Shown here one piece after another: positions 1-8,332 of a stretch of 64,000 nucleotides of DNA. Position numbers and translations under genes: made by a program. The notes beneath the pieces are model-generated. The model did no database searches. It saw only the letters and a list, made by a program, of their open reading frames with translations, and was not told the origin of the DNA. Every line of letters begins with the position of its first letter. Within the stretch, counting starts at the first letter, position 1. The stretch lies in the NCBI RefSeq assembly GCF_030813055.1, contig NZ_JAUSTW010000005.1, forward strand, positions 1-64,000, written 5' to 3'. The DNA comes from Neobacillus ginsengisoli. GTDB taxonomy: Bacteria; Bacillota; Bacilli; Bacillales_B; DSM-18226.

Positions 1-172
1 CAATATTCAAATGGACTTTAAAACAAACTACTACGAAATTTGGAGAAAACAAGAGAAATCGTGAGATTTTCCTTTCTATATAGAGGGAGTTTAGTGGAAT
101 AAGGACGTATTTGCAGGTAACTATATTGTATAGATTAAAAAGGAAGGAAATGAAATTTTTGGAGGAAGTTAT

Positions 173-478
173 TTGGACAATCCTATATTATTTTACAAAC
201 ATCCTAAGTGGGAAATAATTACAATTGAAATTTTATATATTGGTTTTATATTGGTAGGTTTGAAATTTATTATTCAAGGTATAGTTGAGAAGGATTGGTT
301 TTATTGTGTTTTCGGAATTGGTATTGTAATCTGGGCTATTTTGTTTTTCCGTACAAATCGGCTAGATGTTAAAGGCTACTTAGCCGTCTATTCAAATAAA
401 ATTGTAGAAAAGAAGAAACACTGTAAAGAAGTCTTTTTTAAGGACGTAATTGAAGTTAAATATTTTAGGCTTTGTTAA
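173..478 (+). pseudogene. Membrane protein, 3' end cut off by IS element
   Basis: The TTG start at 173 follows a GGAGG at 161-165 at normal spacing. Two hydrophobic segments (about residues 18-38 and 43-60) are followed by a basic, beta-rich stretch (residues 62-97), the arrangement of small bacterial PH-like membrane proteins. I do not recognise a specific family. The reading frame runs into the left end of the insertion sequence at about 469, and the last three or four residues (RLC) come from the element, so the natural C-terminus is lost. No continuation was found to the right of the element. The truncation is seen directly; the PH-like assignment is weak inference. Confidence 0.55.
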
Positions 479-615
479 AGAATAATGTTGTTATTTGATT
501 CGATCGAACGTTTGTTCTATAATGAACTAAAATTACCGAGAGCGAGTGAGTTTTAATAGCGTTAGCGGACATAATTAACCAAATCAGAAATCTTAGCCAA
601 AGAGACCAGCAGCGA

Positions 616-1594
616 TTGAAGGAGTTCTTCACAAACTCATTAGGGAGTGCGGGAGAAACAGAGTCTGTATTCACTGATGTATCAGAACAGAAACACAAAG
701 ACGGCTACACCTGTACCCATTGTCAATCCACTAATGTCATTCGCTTCGGTAAATATCAGGTAAAAACTACAATCAATACCATTGAACGTCAAAGATACCG
801 CTGCAAAGTGCGATAAAACATTCACAGATATGACGAACACTCCTCTTCACAGAACTCATATGCCTAGTAAATGGCTTCAGTTCATCGAATGTATGATTGA
901 AGGGTATTCCCTTCGGAAATCAGCTAAACTCATTGGTGCTCATTATGTGACGCTTTTTTATTGGAGGCATAAAATTCTAACTGCATTGAAACAGATGGAT
1001 TTTGAACTTTTCGAAGGCATAGTAGAAATGGATGAAACCTATTTCCTCTATACCGAGAAAGGAAAACGGAATATCCAAGGTCGAAAACCAAGGTTACGCG
1101 GTGGTAGTTCGGAGTTTAGAGGAATAAGTAAGGACCAAGTATGCGTTCTTGTAGCCAGAGACCGCCAAAAGAGAACGTTTTCCAAAACAATAGGAAAAGG
1201 GCGTATTATAAAAAAGAGTTTGGACGAAGCGTTAGGTTCCAAGCTAGCAATACAAAATGTTCTATGTACGGATGCTTGGCGGGCGTTTATGACTTATGCC
1301 AAAGAAAAAGGAATTGAGCATCATCGCTTTAAAGCAAATGGTAGGGAGCGAGTTAATGGGATTTATCACATCCAGAATGTAAATAGTTATCACAGCCGTT
1401 TAAAGAGCTGGATGGAGCGTTTTAATGGTGTAGCGAATATATATCTAGACCATTATTTGAGCTGGTTCCAATTCTTAGACACCATCAAACATATAAAAGA
1501 TAACTTTACGATAACCAAAATGGTTTTAGACAGTTGTTCTTTCTCAGTTAACACAACTTATGATAAACTAAGGTTATCAGAATTTTCCAAATAA
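616..1594 (+). pseudogene. IS1595-type transposase, frameshifted
   Basis: The N-terminal part (616-816) contains a zinc ribbon with CTHC and YRC-type cysteine pairs. The main part (782-1594) carries a helix-turn-helix-like region and the ISXO2-like core with VEMDETYF (first Asp), LCTDAWRAF (second Asp) and a C-terminal SRLKSWMERFNG block. The two halves lie in different frames and meet inside the ribbon near 806-812, where TGC AAA G is followed by TGC GAT in another frame: a one-base insertion or two-base loss. No slippery heptamer is visible, so programmed frameshifting is unlikely and the enzyme is probably inactive. Coding similarity also extends upstream of 616 (typical NQIRNLSQRDQQR segment) without a normal start codon. 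Confidence 0.75.
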
Positions 1595-1615
1595 CGGAAC
1601 GTTCATTGTTCCGTT
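1593..1615 (+). terminator. Hairpin at the end of the transposase gene
   Basis: AACGGAAC and GTTCCGTT form an 8-bp stem around a 7-base loop, directly after the transposase stop codon and inside the right end of the element. The following T-run is short, so termination is plausible rather than certain. Confidence 0.4.
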
Positions 1616-1728
1616 AAAGGGCCAGTTTAATTGAACAAGGAATTGGTATGACACCTTAATTAGTGAGCTATCTACAACACGCCGCAAATGAATTTTGACC
1701 AAAGGGATTAAATTGGAGGGAATAGAAA

Positions 1729-2220
1729 ATGGATGTAAAGACACTTTTGTTACAACAATGGGCAAGCTGCTTAGATGAAGAAGACTGGTTTCCACCACTT
1801 GAAAAAGTGCTAGAGGATATTACTTTTGAACAGGCAATTTGGAAACCAGTTGAGGGGGCAATGAATTCCATTTGGGAATTAGTTTGTCATTTACTTTTCT
1901 ATAAAAAGAGACTTCTGATGCGATTTCTTGGTGAAACAGCGAATGAACCTCAGGCAGAAGATAATGAATCTACATTTCGATTACCAACTGAGACGTTTCA
2001 AAATTGGAAGGAAACAAAACAAGAATACTTTTATGTTCATCGTGAACTTGAAAAAATACTAGCAAAATCAGAACATGAAGATTTGTATAGACAGATCCCT
2101 GGAGAAAGATCATTAGTGCTTGAACTGAAGAGTTTAGCATTGCACGACGCATATCATATTGGGCAAATTGTATTCCTAAGTAAAATGCAAGGAGCTTGGG
2201 CAGGGAAACGCAGCTTTTAA
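1729..2220 (+). CDS. DinB-family protein
   Basis: 163 residues. The ATG is preceded by TTGGAGGG at a good distance. The sequence fits the DinB/YfiT-type four-helix bundle: an N-terminal helix with SIWELVCHLLFYKKR containing the first histidine, and a C-terminal ALHDAYHIGQI block with the HxxxH-like metal-binding residues. Family members are damage- or stress-induced proteins and some are thiol-dependent transferases; the substrate of this one is unknown. It stands alone between the insertion sequence and a repeat-rich gap. It is one of three DinB-family genes in this window (others at 26,007 and 50,045), all on the + strand and all close to copies of the dispersed repeat. Confidence 0.85.
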   Translation: MDVKTLLLQQWASCLDEEDWFPPLEKVLEDITFEQAIWKPVEGAMNSIWELVCHLLFYKKRLLMRFLGETANEPQAEDNESTFRLPTETFQNWKETKQEYFYVHRELEKILAKSEHEDLYRQIPGERSLVLELKSLALHDAYHIGQIVFLSKMQGAWAGKRSF

Positions 2221-2390
2221 AAAAGCTTCATTAGCTTTACAGTTATTCCATTATAGGGGGCTTTAATGGAATAAGAACGGGAACGTCCAAATCGGACGTT
2301 CCCATATTTTATACCTGAAAAACAACAATACTACTTAACAAAGCCATATTTTAAAAAAGCAAAATATGTAAGGCAGACGTTTTATATGGA
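2221..2390. other. Intergenic with repeat tail and hairpin
   Basis: A variant of the repeat tail (GGCTTTAATGGAATAAG) at 2258-2274 is followed by a GGGAACGTCC/GGACGTTCCC hairpin near 2279-2305 with a T-rich tail that can end the DinB transcript. No gene is seen. Confidence 0.5.
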
Positions 2391-2564
2391 TTGTTTGCTT
2401 TTTTCTTAAAAGACAAAGAAGTACCTGTACTTATTAGTCCATCTTATAAGGGAACAGTAACGCTCTATATAATGAGAGAGGAAACAATAGAAATATTAAA
2501 TTATATTCGAGTGAATTTTCCATCCATTAAATATATAAAAGAGGATTGGATTGGTCCCTATTAA
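2391..2564 (+). pseudogene. Short unrecognised reading frame, probably a gene remnant
   Basis: The frame is open from about 2355 and could start at TTG 2391 (57 residues). It begins with a hydrophobic stretch and continues with a mixed polar segment containing YKGTVTLYIMREE and ending WIGPY. There is no ribosome binding site. I do not recognise it. A second short open stretch (2584-2673, with VDFLVSLLKQVN) follows in a different frame. Both may be decayed pieces of cassette-like accessory genes; neither is convincing as an active gene. Confidence 0.25.
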
Positions 2565-2718
2565 ATTTCTTTATCAAATAACGGGTGCAAGAGTTGAACA
2601 TCGAGATGCCATAATGGTGGATTTTCTTGTTTCACTACTGAAGCAGGTTAATTTAACAGGTCAATTTTCTTAGCTTGCTGGAAACTACCCAATTTGCTTT
2701 TAAAGGAAACAAAAAAAA

Positions 2719-2754
2719 TTGACATACAATCTACAGGAATTATAATGATAATAA
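2719..2754 (+). promoter_or_regulatory. SigA-type promoter overlapping a PerR-box-like site
   Basis: TTGACA (2719-2724) and TATAAT (2741-2746) are separated by 16 bases. The 15-mer TTATAATGATAATAA at 2740-2754 matches the Bacillus Per box TTATAATNATTATAA at 13 of 14 specified positions and covers the -10 region. By the known mode of PerR action this predicts repression relieved by peroxide; related Fur-family repressors could also bind. Confidence 0.6.
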
Positions 2755-2776
2755 TTTTAGATAAGGGGTGAAAGAA

Positions 2777-3007
2777 ATGAGTACTATTTCTTTATCGAAA
2801 GAAAAGCAACAAAGTGTTTTAGCGAAATTATATGCCTACATGTTCATTGGACTTTTGATAACTGCGTTAACTTCATACGAAGTATCACAAAACATGGCAG
2901 CACTTGAATTAACAAAAAACTCATTTTTCCTTATTGTCCTATTTCAATTAGGGTTGGTTGTTGTATTAAGCTTTTACAATTGGCGTTTAAAAATAAATAC
3001 AAATTGA
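2777..3007 (+). CDS. Small membrane protein, resembles the N-terminus of BI-1/YetJ family
   Basis: 76 residues starting at ATG 2777, six bases behind AAGGGGTG; an in-frame GTG at 2768 lies inside that ribosome binding site and is rejected. Two hydrophobic segments (about 22-38 and 50-67) are separated by a short polar turn. The stretch AKLYAYMFIGLLITAL resembles the first helix of Bax-inhibitor-1/YccA/YetJ proteins, which normally have six or seven helices and more than 200 residues. It could be a truncated copy or an independent small protein. The upstream promoter with a PerR-type box argues that transcription is still controlled. No partner gene follows; the next gene is on the opposite strand. 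Confidence 0.55.
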   Translation: MSTISLSKEKQQSVLAKLYAYMFIGLLITALTSYEVSQNMAALELTKNSFFLIVLFQLGLVVVLSFYNWRLKINTN

Positions 3008-3110
3008 TAGCTATAAAAATTTGTAGGTACGATTCGTTAAAAACACCTCCAAAAATTGTTACTTTATTTAAGTTTTCATATTAATTTTAGATGACCATTT
3101 TCCGAAAACA

Positions 3111-3190
3111 ATCTTCAACAACTGGGCGCAATACTTGAAGAGCTGGCTGCTATTGCCAGCTTTTTGTTTATTTCATTAAATGGCCGGTTA
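3111..3190 (+). repeat. Dispersed repeat copy (variant)
   Basis: ATCTTCAACAACTGGGCGCA followed, instead of the usual GCGCCC arm, by an AGCTGGC...GCCAGCTTTTT hairpin and then the tail variant AATGGCCGGTTAGC. The surrounding gap 3008-3369 otherwise holds nothing recognisable. Confidence 0.5.
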
Positions 3191-3369
3191 GCTTTAGAAA
3201 GAAGGTAAATAAGGTATGCAGAACTTTTTAGAAATCAGTTGTGAATTTGGAGATTCATGTGAATTTTCCATTTAGCGGAATAGGAAGAGTTTTTAGAAAT
3301 TAATTTTGATACAACATAGTTATGTAATGAAAGACCGTAAAAAAACGGTCTCTTTAACTTAAAAAACGA

Positions 3370-3971
3370 TTAATTAAACATTTCAATGAAGCCAAGTATA
3401 ATTAACAAAACACCTGCAATTAATGGGGCATATTTACCGAAAAACCTCCCTAATACATTTTTACCAATTGATTCTCCGAGAATAATTGTCAATATACTTA
3501 TGAAAAATGTAGCGATTACCGTGAAAAAAATATTGACCCCTGTAATACTTGCAGCTATTCCAGTACCTAAATTGTTAAATGTTAATCCTAATGCCAAGAT
3601 AAATGCTTCTTTCATATCAATATGACCTGATTTATCCGTATCTGATTTTTCGGCGTGCTCGAACATATCAGTAAGGTCTTTTATGAATTGGTATTATGGA
3701 TAAGTTTTATTAGGCTTTGTATTACAAAATAAATTCCCAAAATCACAATAATTCCAGCACCTAAAATGTTTGATACTGATTGAGGCATGAATTTTGCAAT
3801 ATACAAACCAAGTGACATGGATAAAAATGTTCCAGTTGTTGTTACTAATGCGATAATTAGATTTGCAATTATTCCTATCTTTATTTTCTTTATTCCATAA
3901 GCAGTGCCCACAACTACATTGTCAAGGTTAGAGGATATACTGAACAATAATGCTGACAAAATCATTAACAT
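3370..3971 (-). pseudogene. ytaF: YtaF-type sporulation membrane protein (MntP-like fold), frameshifted
   Basis: Two frames, 3971-3681 and 3666-3370, together give the MntP/YtaF-like membrane family: LMILSALLFSISSNLDNV at the N-terminus and, in the second half, FILALGLTFNNLGTGIAAS, the pseudo-repeat with conserved polar residues in the helices. Six hydrophobic segments are expected and six are seen. The start ATG at 3971 follows a perfect AAGGAGGT (3980-3987). The halves are separated by a one-base shift between NTNS-stop and the KDLTDMFEH stretch, near 3676-3682, in the linker between the two three-helix halves, so two half-proteins rather than one would be made. In B. subtilis ytaF is a sporulation gene; the transport substrate is not established here. 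Confidence 0.7.
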
Positions 3972-4157
3972 CTGGATTGACCTCCTTGCATAAATAACAA
4001 CCCACATCAGGTTTTGCATACTATGCATATCGAAGGAAATAAGTTAAATATTTTTATATTGTAAGTGATATTTCTTTACGAATATTAATGGTATTTTGGT
4101 CTATTGTTTAAGTTATTTAAATTTTTCGAGAAAAATGTTTTATTATTTGGGGAAATG

Positions 4158-4182
4158 CTTATTAAACAAACGGGCGCTTGAA
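4158..4182 (+). repeat. Dispersed repeat, core only
   Basis: TTATTAAACAAACGGGCGCT matches the first arm of the repeat family; no second arm or tail. It lies just upstream of the gene at 4205. Confidence 0.4.
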
Positions 4183-4204
4183 TTAAATAACAAGGTGTGA
4201 TTTT

Positions 4205-4630
4205 ATGACTTACCCTGGTTATAGATTTGAAAAAATATGGACGGACGTAGATTTTTTTGAAGCACATCTAGGTTTCTATGGAAGTGAATTTAATCTTAAC
4301 CTAGATATTTATACGGATAATATTTCTCTTAACGAACTGCGATTAGGTTTATTGAGTTTTGTAGAACGACTTGGGAAAAATGAGTTTTTATGGAAACCAG
4401 GGCACGAAAAGGCACCACATTATTTGTCAATGAGGTTCTTCCTTCAAGAAAAACGAGGAATTGTTGGAGTTGAAGTTAATCTAGATAATAATATGGAACC
4501 ACCAAACCGATTTCGGTCCAATTTTTATTTATTAACTGAGTTGAATCAACTTGATGATTTAGCAAGAAAAATTGAGAAATTGATTAAAGAGGAAATTAAC
4601 GACTTTGAGGGATTGTATTCAGCAAATTAA
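4205..4630 (+). CDS. Hypothetical protein, 141 residues
   Basis: The ATG follows AAGGTGTG at suitable spacing. Soluble, acidic, rich in aromatic residues, with alternating strands (FNLNLDIYTDNIS, YLSMRFFL, GIVGVEVNL) and a C-terminal amphipathic helix (LDDLARKIEKLIKEE). Length and composition resemble the many single-domain proteins of unknown function that accompany mobile or immunity-type loci, but I do not recognise a family and assign no function. It is bracketed by two copies of the dispersed repeat (4158 and 4681), both in the same orientation as the gene. Confidence 0.7.
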   Translation: MTYPGYRFEKIWTDVDFFEAHLGFYGSEFNLNLDIYTDNISLNELRLGLLSFVERLGKNEFLWKPGHEKAPHYLSMRFFLQEKRGIVGVEVNLDNNMEPPNRFRSNFYLLTELNQLDDLARKIEKLIKEEINDFEGLYSAN

Positions 4631-4680
4631 CTATAGTCTTATTACTAAAGAGAGCTTATTTCGAATAAGATTAAGGCATT

Positions 4681-4756
4681 GATCTTCAACAATCGGGCGC
4701 TATCCTTTAATAAGGATCAGCGGTCAATTTCTTTTAAGGGCCAGGTTGTGGAGGAA
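4681..4756 (+). repeat. Dispersed repeat copy
   Basis: CTTCAACAATCGGGCGCT, a weaker second arm (GGATCAGCGGTC), then AAGGGCCAGGTTGTGGAGG. It sits 50 bases after the stop of the 4205 gene. The rest of the gap up to 4927 shows no gene. Confidence 0.65.
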
Positions 4757-4927
4757 ACAGAAAGAGTAAGAATACTGATTAAAGATTATTTGTAATGTGT
4801 TTCACTTAACTAAACGGTTGAACAACACTTTAAAAGAAACTTGATAAGTATGAAGATATTGTGGAGTTTTTCACTTAAAACTAATTGATCAATATGGTTA
4901 AAGAAGGAAAGAGAAATTAATAAGAAA

Positions 4928-4956
4928 AGGTTCCTTAAATAAGGGAACCTTTTTTA
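4928..4956. terminator. Intrinsic terminator
   Basis: AGGTTCC and GGAACCT form a stem followed by TTTTTT; it lies between the convergent 4205 gene and the TetR gene and can serve the + strand transcript. Confidence 0.6.
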
Positions 4957-4988
4957 TGATGATTTGTTGCTTTAGAATAATTGATTCT

Positions 4989-5600
4989 TCATTCGTTAGA
5001 AATAAAAACTGAATAGATTTGTTCCAAAATCATTTCAGGGGAAAAGCCACGCACTTCTCTTTGAAATAAATAGGAATCGCTCCTTAGAGCTTGAAGGAGC
5101 ATATCTGCTCTAAATACATTGTTCACTTTTGATGATTCAGCCCCATATATCTCTTCAAACAGATTGAGGAATATATGGTGTAATTTGTTATAAATTGGAC
5201 TCATTGTTAGGGGTTTCCCACTATTGGTTGATGTAGAGTCTTCAACACCTCTAAGCAATCGTGCCTTATTTTCTCTGAATCGGATAAATAAGTTGAGAAC
5301 TGTTTTAAATCGTATAGTTGATGACTCATTAAGATTTTTCTCTAAATAATCACCCATATCATCAAAAAGAAGAACAACGTTATCTTTAATTAAATCTAGA
5401 CATAATTCACCTTTATTTTTATAACGACGATATAGAGTGCCAGGACCAATTTGTGCTTCTGTTGCAATTTGATTCATACTTACTTGCTCAACACCATTTT
5501 GCTCAAATAGTCTAAGCGCAGCATCTAATATACGTTGACGATTCTCGGCAGCGTCTCGCCTTTCTGTACGCGTATGGAATATTTCTTCGCCATTAACCAT
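4989..5600 (-). CDS. TetR-family transcriptional repressor
   Basis: 203 residues. The N-terminal TetR helix-turn-helix spans about residues 20-66: RQRILDAALRLFEQNGVEQVSMNQIATEAQIGPGTLYRRYKNK in pieces, with the conserved GTLYRRY recognition region. The C-terminal ligand domain is divergent, as usual. It is divergent from an isochorismatase-like gene and a 14-TM exporter, and a perfect 20-bp palindrome lies in the shared control region, so it very probably represses both itself and those genes. Divergent TetR/exporter pairs normally respond to the exported toxic compound; the inducer here is unknown. Confidence 0.9.
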   Translation of the reverse strand: MVNGEEIFHTRTERRDAAENRQRILDAALRLFEQNGVEQVSMNQIATEAQIGPGTLYRRYKNKGELCLDLIKDNVVLLFDDMGDYLEKNLNESSTIRFKTVLNLFIRFRENKARLLRGVEDSTSTNSGKPLTMSPIYNKLHHIFLNLFEEIYGAESSKVNNVFRADMLLQALRSDSYLFQREVRGFSPEMILEQIYSVFISNE

Positions 5601-5630
5601 GCTATCACTCCCAAAAAAATAACAACCAAA

Positions 5631-5678
5631 TTGACAAACGGAGATATCTCCGTTTATTATAAAAAAGGAGAGATCTCC
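5631..5678 (+). promoter_or_regulatory. Promoter and palindromic TetR operator
   Basis: TTGACA at 5631-5636 and TATTAT at 5655-5660 (18-base spacing). The spacer holds the perfect palindrome AAACGGAGATATCTCCGTTT (5636-5655), overlapping both promoter elements; a related half-palindrome GGAGAGATCTCC lies at 5667-5678. A sequence with the same CTCCGTTTATT half-site recurs after the exporter gene (7850-7860). Confidence 0.75.
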
Positions 5679-5714
5679 ACTTATCTTATCCCAATGAAAA
5701 GGAGATTACAACAT

Positions 5715-6287
5715 ATGCAAAATCAAAATGGTAAAACCGCACTGTTAGTGATGGATTTACAAAATGGCATTGTACCACATTTAGGAGAAAATCTACAAGA
5801 GGCGATCATTCCTTATCAAAAGGCAATAAAAGCAGCCCGTGAACATTCTCTTCCAGTGATTTTTGTCAGAGTGGGGTTTAGCAATGGGTATCCTGAAATT
5901 AGTCCAAAAAACAAGGCATTTTCAGCTATATATAAGTATGGTGCTATGACAGTTCATGATGAAGCAACACAAATTCATGAATTCGTTCAACCTGAAAGAA
6001 ATGAACCTGTTATTACAAAATATCGAGTAAGTGCTTTTTGTGGAAGTAATCTTGAAGTGATTTTACGGGCGCAACAAATTGAGACAATTGTTCTTAGCGG
6101 AATTGCTACGAGCGGGGTCGTTTTATCAACTTTAAGAGAAGCAGCGGACAAAGACTTTGAAATTAAAGTCCTAGAAGACGCTTGTTTTGATTCAGATCCA
6201 GAGGTTCACCGAGTTCTAATGGAGAAGGTATTTCCCCGTCAAGCAGATGTGCTAAGTGTCCAAGCCTGGATTGATACATTGAAGTAA
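5715..6287 (+). CDS. Isochorismatase-family cysteine hydrolase
   Basis: 190 residues from ATG 5715, placed behind AAAGGAG at 5698-5703; the open frame upstream is longer but runs back through the operator and the divergent gene. The family fold is clear: TALLVMDLQNGIV with the catalytic Asp near residue 15, the KYRVSAF segment carrying the conserved lysine, and VLSGIATSGVVLSTLREAADKDF, the nucleophile region. At the usual cysteine position of IATxxCV the sequence reads IATSGVV, so the cysteine is replaced by glycine. That makes classical hydrolase activity doubtful. It is followed after 129 bases by an exporter and shares the TetR operator, suggesting a detoxification unit. Confidence 0.8.
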   Translation: MQNQNGKTALLVMDLQNGIVPHLGENLQEAIIPYQKAIKAAREHSLPVIFVRVGFSNGYPEISPKNKAFSAIYKYGAMTVHDEATQIHEFVQPERNEPVITKYRVSAFCGSNLEVILRAQQIETIVLSGIATSGVVLSTLREAADKDFEIKVLEDACFDSDPEVHRVLMEKVFPRQADVLSVQAWIDTLK

Positions 6288-6416
6288 TCAAAGAGGGTCT
6301 ATTTTGCGTTACTGTGAAATGGACCCGACTAGTTTGCCCTTCAGTTTTTTTATGATTAAACAGCCAAATTTTAAAGTTCTGAAACCTTTCAAGATTAAAT
6401 GAAGGAAGGAATAGAT

Positions 6417-7820
6417 TTGTCTTTATTTAGTAACAACAGGAAGGCTAGAAATAAAAATCATTTTAATCAAAAACTGGTTGCTCCAATGGTTTTAGGTTCC
6501 ATTCTAAATCCTATTAACTCTTCGATCATTTCAGTTGCTTTAATTCCAATTGGTCAGGCGTTTGGAGTACCACCTTCTCAAACAGCATGGCTGGTTTCTG
6601 CTTTATATCTTGCTACGGCAATTGGACAGCCAGTTGTAGGAAAGCTAATTGATATTTTTGGTCCAAGACTTCTTTTTTTAATCGCAACATCACTAGTAGG
6701 TATCTCTAGTTTAATCGCGATCTTTGCTCCTAATTTTTGGTGGTTAGTGGTTGCCAGAGCTTTGCTTGGTTTTGGAACCTGCGCTGGGTATCCTGCTTCT
6801 ATGTATCTAATTCGCAGTGAAGCAGAGCGAACAGGTGAGGAAAGTCCAATGAGTATTCTCACCCTATTAGCGATTGCTAACCAAACCATTGCCGTTGTTG
6901 GACCTACCTTAGGTGGGATACTCATTGAAGTTGGTGGTTGGCAAAGTACCTTTATCGTTAATATTCCTTTGTCATTAGCTTGTGTGTTCTTAGGTTACTC
7001 CCGTTTTCCAAGGATTTCAGGAGATTCCGTTGGAGCAGATAGGATAAGTTCCATTGATGTTATAGGAATACCTTTGTTTGGAATAACCTTAATTACTGCT
7101 CTTCTTTTCTTAATGAGTCCGAGTTGGCATAATGTTTATTTAGTAATTATTTCAATCATCACCGGTATCGTTTTTACTGTCTTTGAGTTGAAATTAATAA
7201 ATCCTTTTATTGATCTGCGGGTATTAGCTGGGAATATACCATTGATATTAACTTATGCTCGAGGATTACTTTCAGCTACCTTATCCTACAGTATTCTTTA
7301 TGGATATACCCAATGGTTAGAAAAAGGTAGGGGGCTGTCCCCTTCAAATGCTGGTTTGTTGCTATTGCCGATGTTTTTAACGTCGATCATCATTTCTAAA
7401 ACAACCGGAAAAAATCCTGAAATCCGCAGGAAATTGATTGTAGGGAGTATTGTTCAGTTTATTACTATGGCTTTACTACTATTTGCAAATCATTCAAGCA
7501 GTATTGTCTATCTTGTGGTTATAGCTATACTTTTCGGAATACCCCAAGGTATTTTGAATTTAGCTAATCAAAATGCTATCTATTTTCAGGCTTCTTCAAA
7601 GCAAATGGGTGCTTCAGCCGGTTTGTTAAGAACCTTTATGTACATGGGAGCAATGCTTGCTTCTGCTGCTAACGGATTGTTTTTAAAATCCGATGCAATT
7701 ACAAATGGGCTTCACCATTTAGCAATATTCTGTTTAGTAATTGGCTTAATTTTAATAATTATTACCCTATTAGATCGTTCATTGAGTAAGATTGGGAAAA
7801 ATGCGCACCAAAGATACTAA
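6417..7820 (+). CDS. MFS exporter, 14-TM DHA2 type
   Basis: About 467 residues. TTG 6417 lies eight bases after GAAGGAAGGA, which better explains initiation than ATG 6399, which precedes that site. About 13-14 hydrophobic helices; motif A-like segment GQPVVGKLIDIFGPRLLF after helix 2 and motif C-like AVVGPTLGGILIE in helix 5, typical of drug/H+ antiporters of the DHA2 family. C-terminal tail is short and basic. With the upstream isochorismatase-like gene and divergent TetR gene it forms a probable efflux unit. The exported compound cannot be read from sequence. Confidence 0.85.
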   Translation: MSLFSNNRKARNKNHFNQKLVAPMVLGSILNPINSSIISVALIPIGQAFGVPPSQTAWLVSALYLATAIGQPVVGKLIDIFGPRLLFLIATSLVGISSLIAIFAPNFWWLVVARALLGFGTCAGYPASMYLIRSEAERTGEESPMSILTLLAIANQTIAVVGPTLGGILIEVGGWQSTFIVNIPLSLACVFLGYSRFPRISGDSVGADRISSIDVIGIPLFGITLITALLFLMSPSWHNVYLVIISIITGIVFTVFELKLINPFIDLRVLAGNIPLILTYARGLLSATLSYSILYGYTQWLEKGRGLSPSNAGLLLLPMFLTSIIISKTTGKNPEIRRKLIVGSIVQFITMALLLFANHSSSIVYLVVIAILFGIPQGILNLANQNAIYFQASSKQMGASAGLLRTFMYMGAMLASAANGLFLKSDAITNGLHHLAIFCLVIGLILIIITLLDRSLSKIGKNAHQRY

Positions 7821-8040
7821 ATTCAGGGATATGAATAATATAAAAAAATCTCCGTTTATTGCGAATGGAGAAAGTTCTCTGCTTTATCTTTATTAAAGTA
7901 AAGGAATGAAATAGGGCCCATGCGGACCCTTTAGTTTTAGGGATTTATAAAAATAGTTTAATCAAAAATATTACAAAGGGTCATTACAGGATATAGCTCA
8001 GATATAGATTGTGAAAAAATGTACTTCCAATAAAGGGTGC
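7821..8040. other. Intergenic with operator half-site
   Basis: Holds ATCTCCGTTTATTGCGAATGG (7848-7868), a degenerate relative of the TetR palindrome upstream of the isochorismatase-like gene, then a GGGCCCATGCGGACCCTTTAG hairpin (about 7913-7934) that may be a terminator. No gene. Confidence 0.4.
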
Positions 8041-8131
8041 TTATCTTCAATAAGATCTTCCATAATCGGGCGCGTTTCTGGAGCAGAAATGCGCTCTTAT
8101 TAATTAATTGGGCCATATTGTTGAGTAGGAA
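8041..8131 (+). repeat. Dispersed repeat copy
   Basis: ATAATCGGGCGCGTTTCTGG, second arm GAAATGCGCTC, tail TTGGGCCATATTGTTGAGTA. Preceded by AGATTGTGAAAAAATGTACTT (8006-8026), a sequence that also precedes or follows other copies (26,733 and 27,563). Confidence 0.65.
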
Positions 8132-8180
8132 TTGTGATAATAATAGAAATTTGAAATAAATGAAATTACTGTTTATGATT

Positions 8181-8266
8181 CAATTCTTCAACAATCGGGC
8201 GCATTTCCGGAATAAGGATTAGCGCCCTTTTTTGCATGAAAGGGCCATTTTGTGGAATAAGAAGTT
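8181..8266 (+). repeat. Dispersed repeat copy (near consensus)
   Basis: CTTCAACAATCGGGCGCATT, GGATTAGCGCCCTTTTTTGC, and AAAGGGCCATTTTGTGGAAT follow each other. The GGGCGC/GCGCCC arms form a hairpin with a T-run, so this copy can also terminate transcription. It is the best reference for the family in this window. Confidence 0.75.
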
Positions 8267-8332
8267 ATATAAAATGCCATCTCTTTTATGCAGTCATTAT
8301 AGAATGGTAATGTAAAGATAATGTTTAATACC

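Larger units (their letters stand above)
469..1623 (+). mobile_element. IS1595-family insertion sequence
   Basis: About 1.15 kb carrying one transposase gene of IS1595 type (N-terminal zinc ribbon followed by a DDE-type core). The ends are imperfect inverted repeats: the left end reads GGCTTTGTTAAAGAATAATG and the reverse complement of the right end reads GGCCCTTTAACGGAACAATG, matching at about 13 of 20 positions. No clear target duplication is visible at the borders, so exact ends are uncertain by several bases. The element interrupts the membrane gene on its left. Confidence 0.7.

Noticed and set aside
2260..2310. GGGAACGTCC...GGACGTTCCC as a regulator operator
   Set aside because: Placed after a stop codon with T-rich tail, so a terminator is the simpler reading.
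3386..3625. Plus-strand frame opposite the ytaF part
   Set aside because: Shadow of a membrane protein gene; repetitive Ile/Asn/Pro composition and no ribosome binding site.
5535..5714. N-terminal extension of the isochorismatase-like protein
   Set aside because: It would run through the divergent TetR start and the operator; ATG 5715 has its own ribosome binding site.
8181..8266. Repeat copies as integron attC sites
   Set aside because: The arms lack the RYYYAAC and GTTRRRY core pairs of attC (the TTCAAC seen has no matching GTT partner) and no integron integrase is present in the window.
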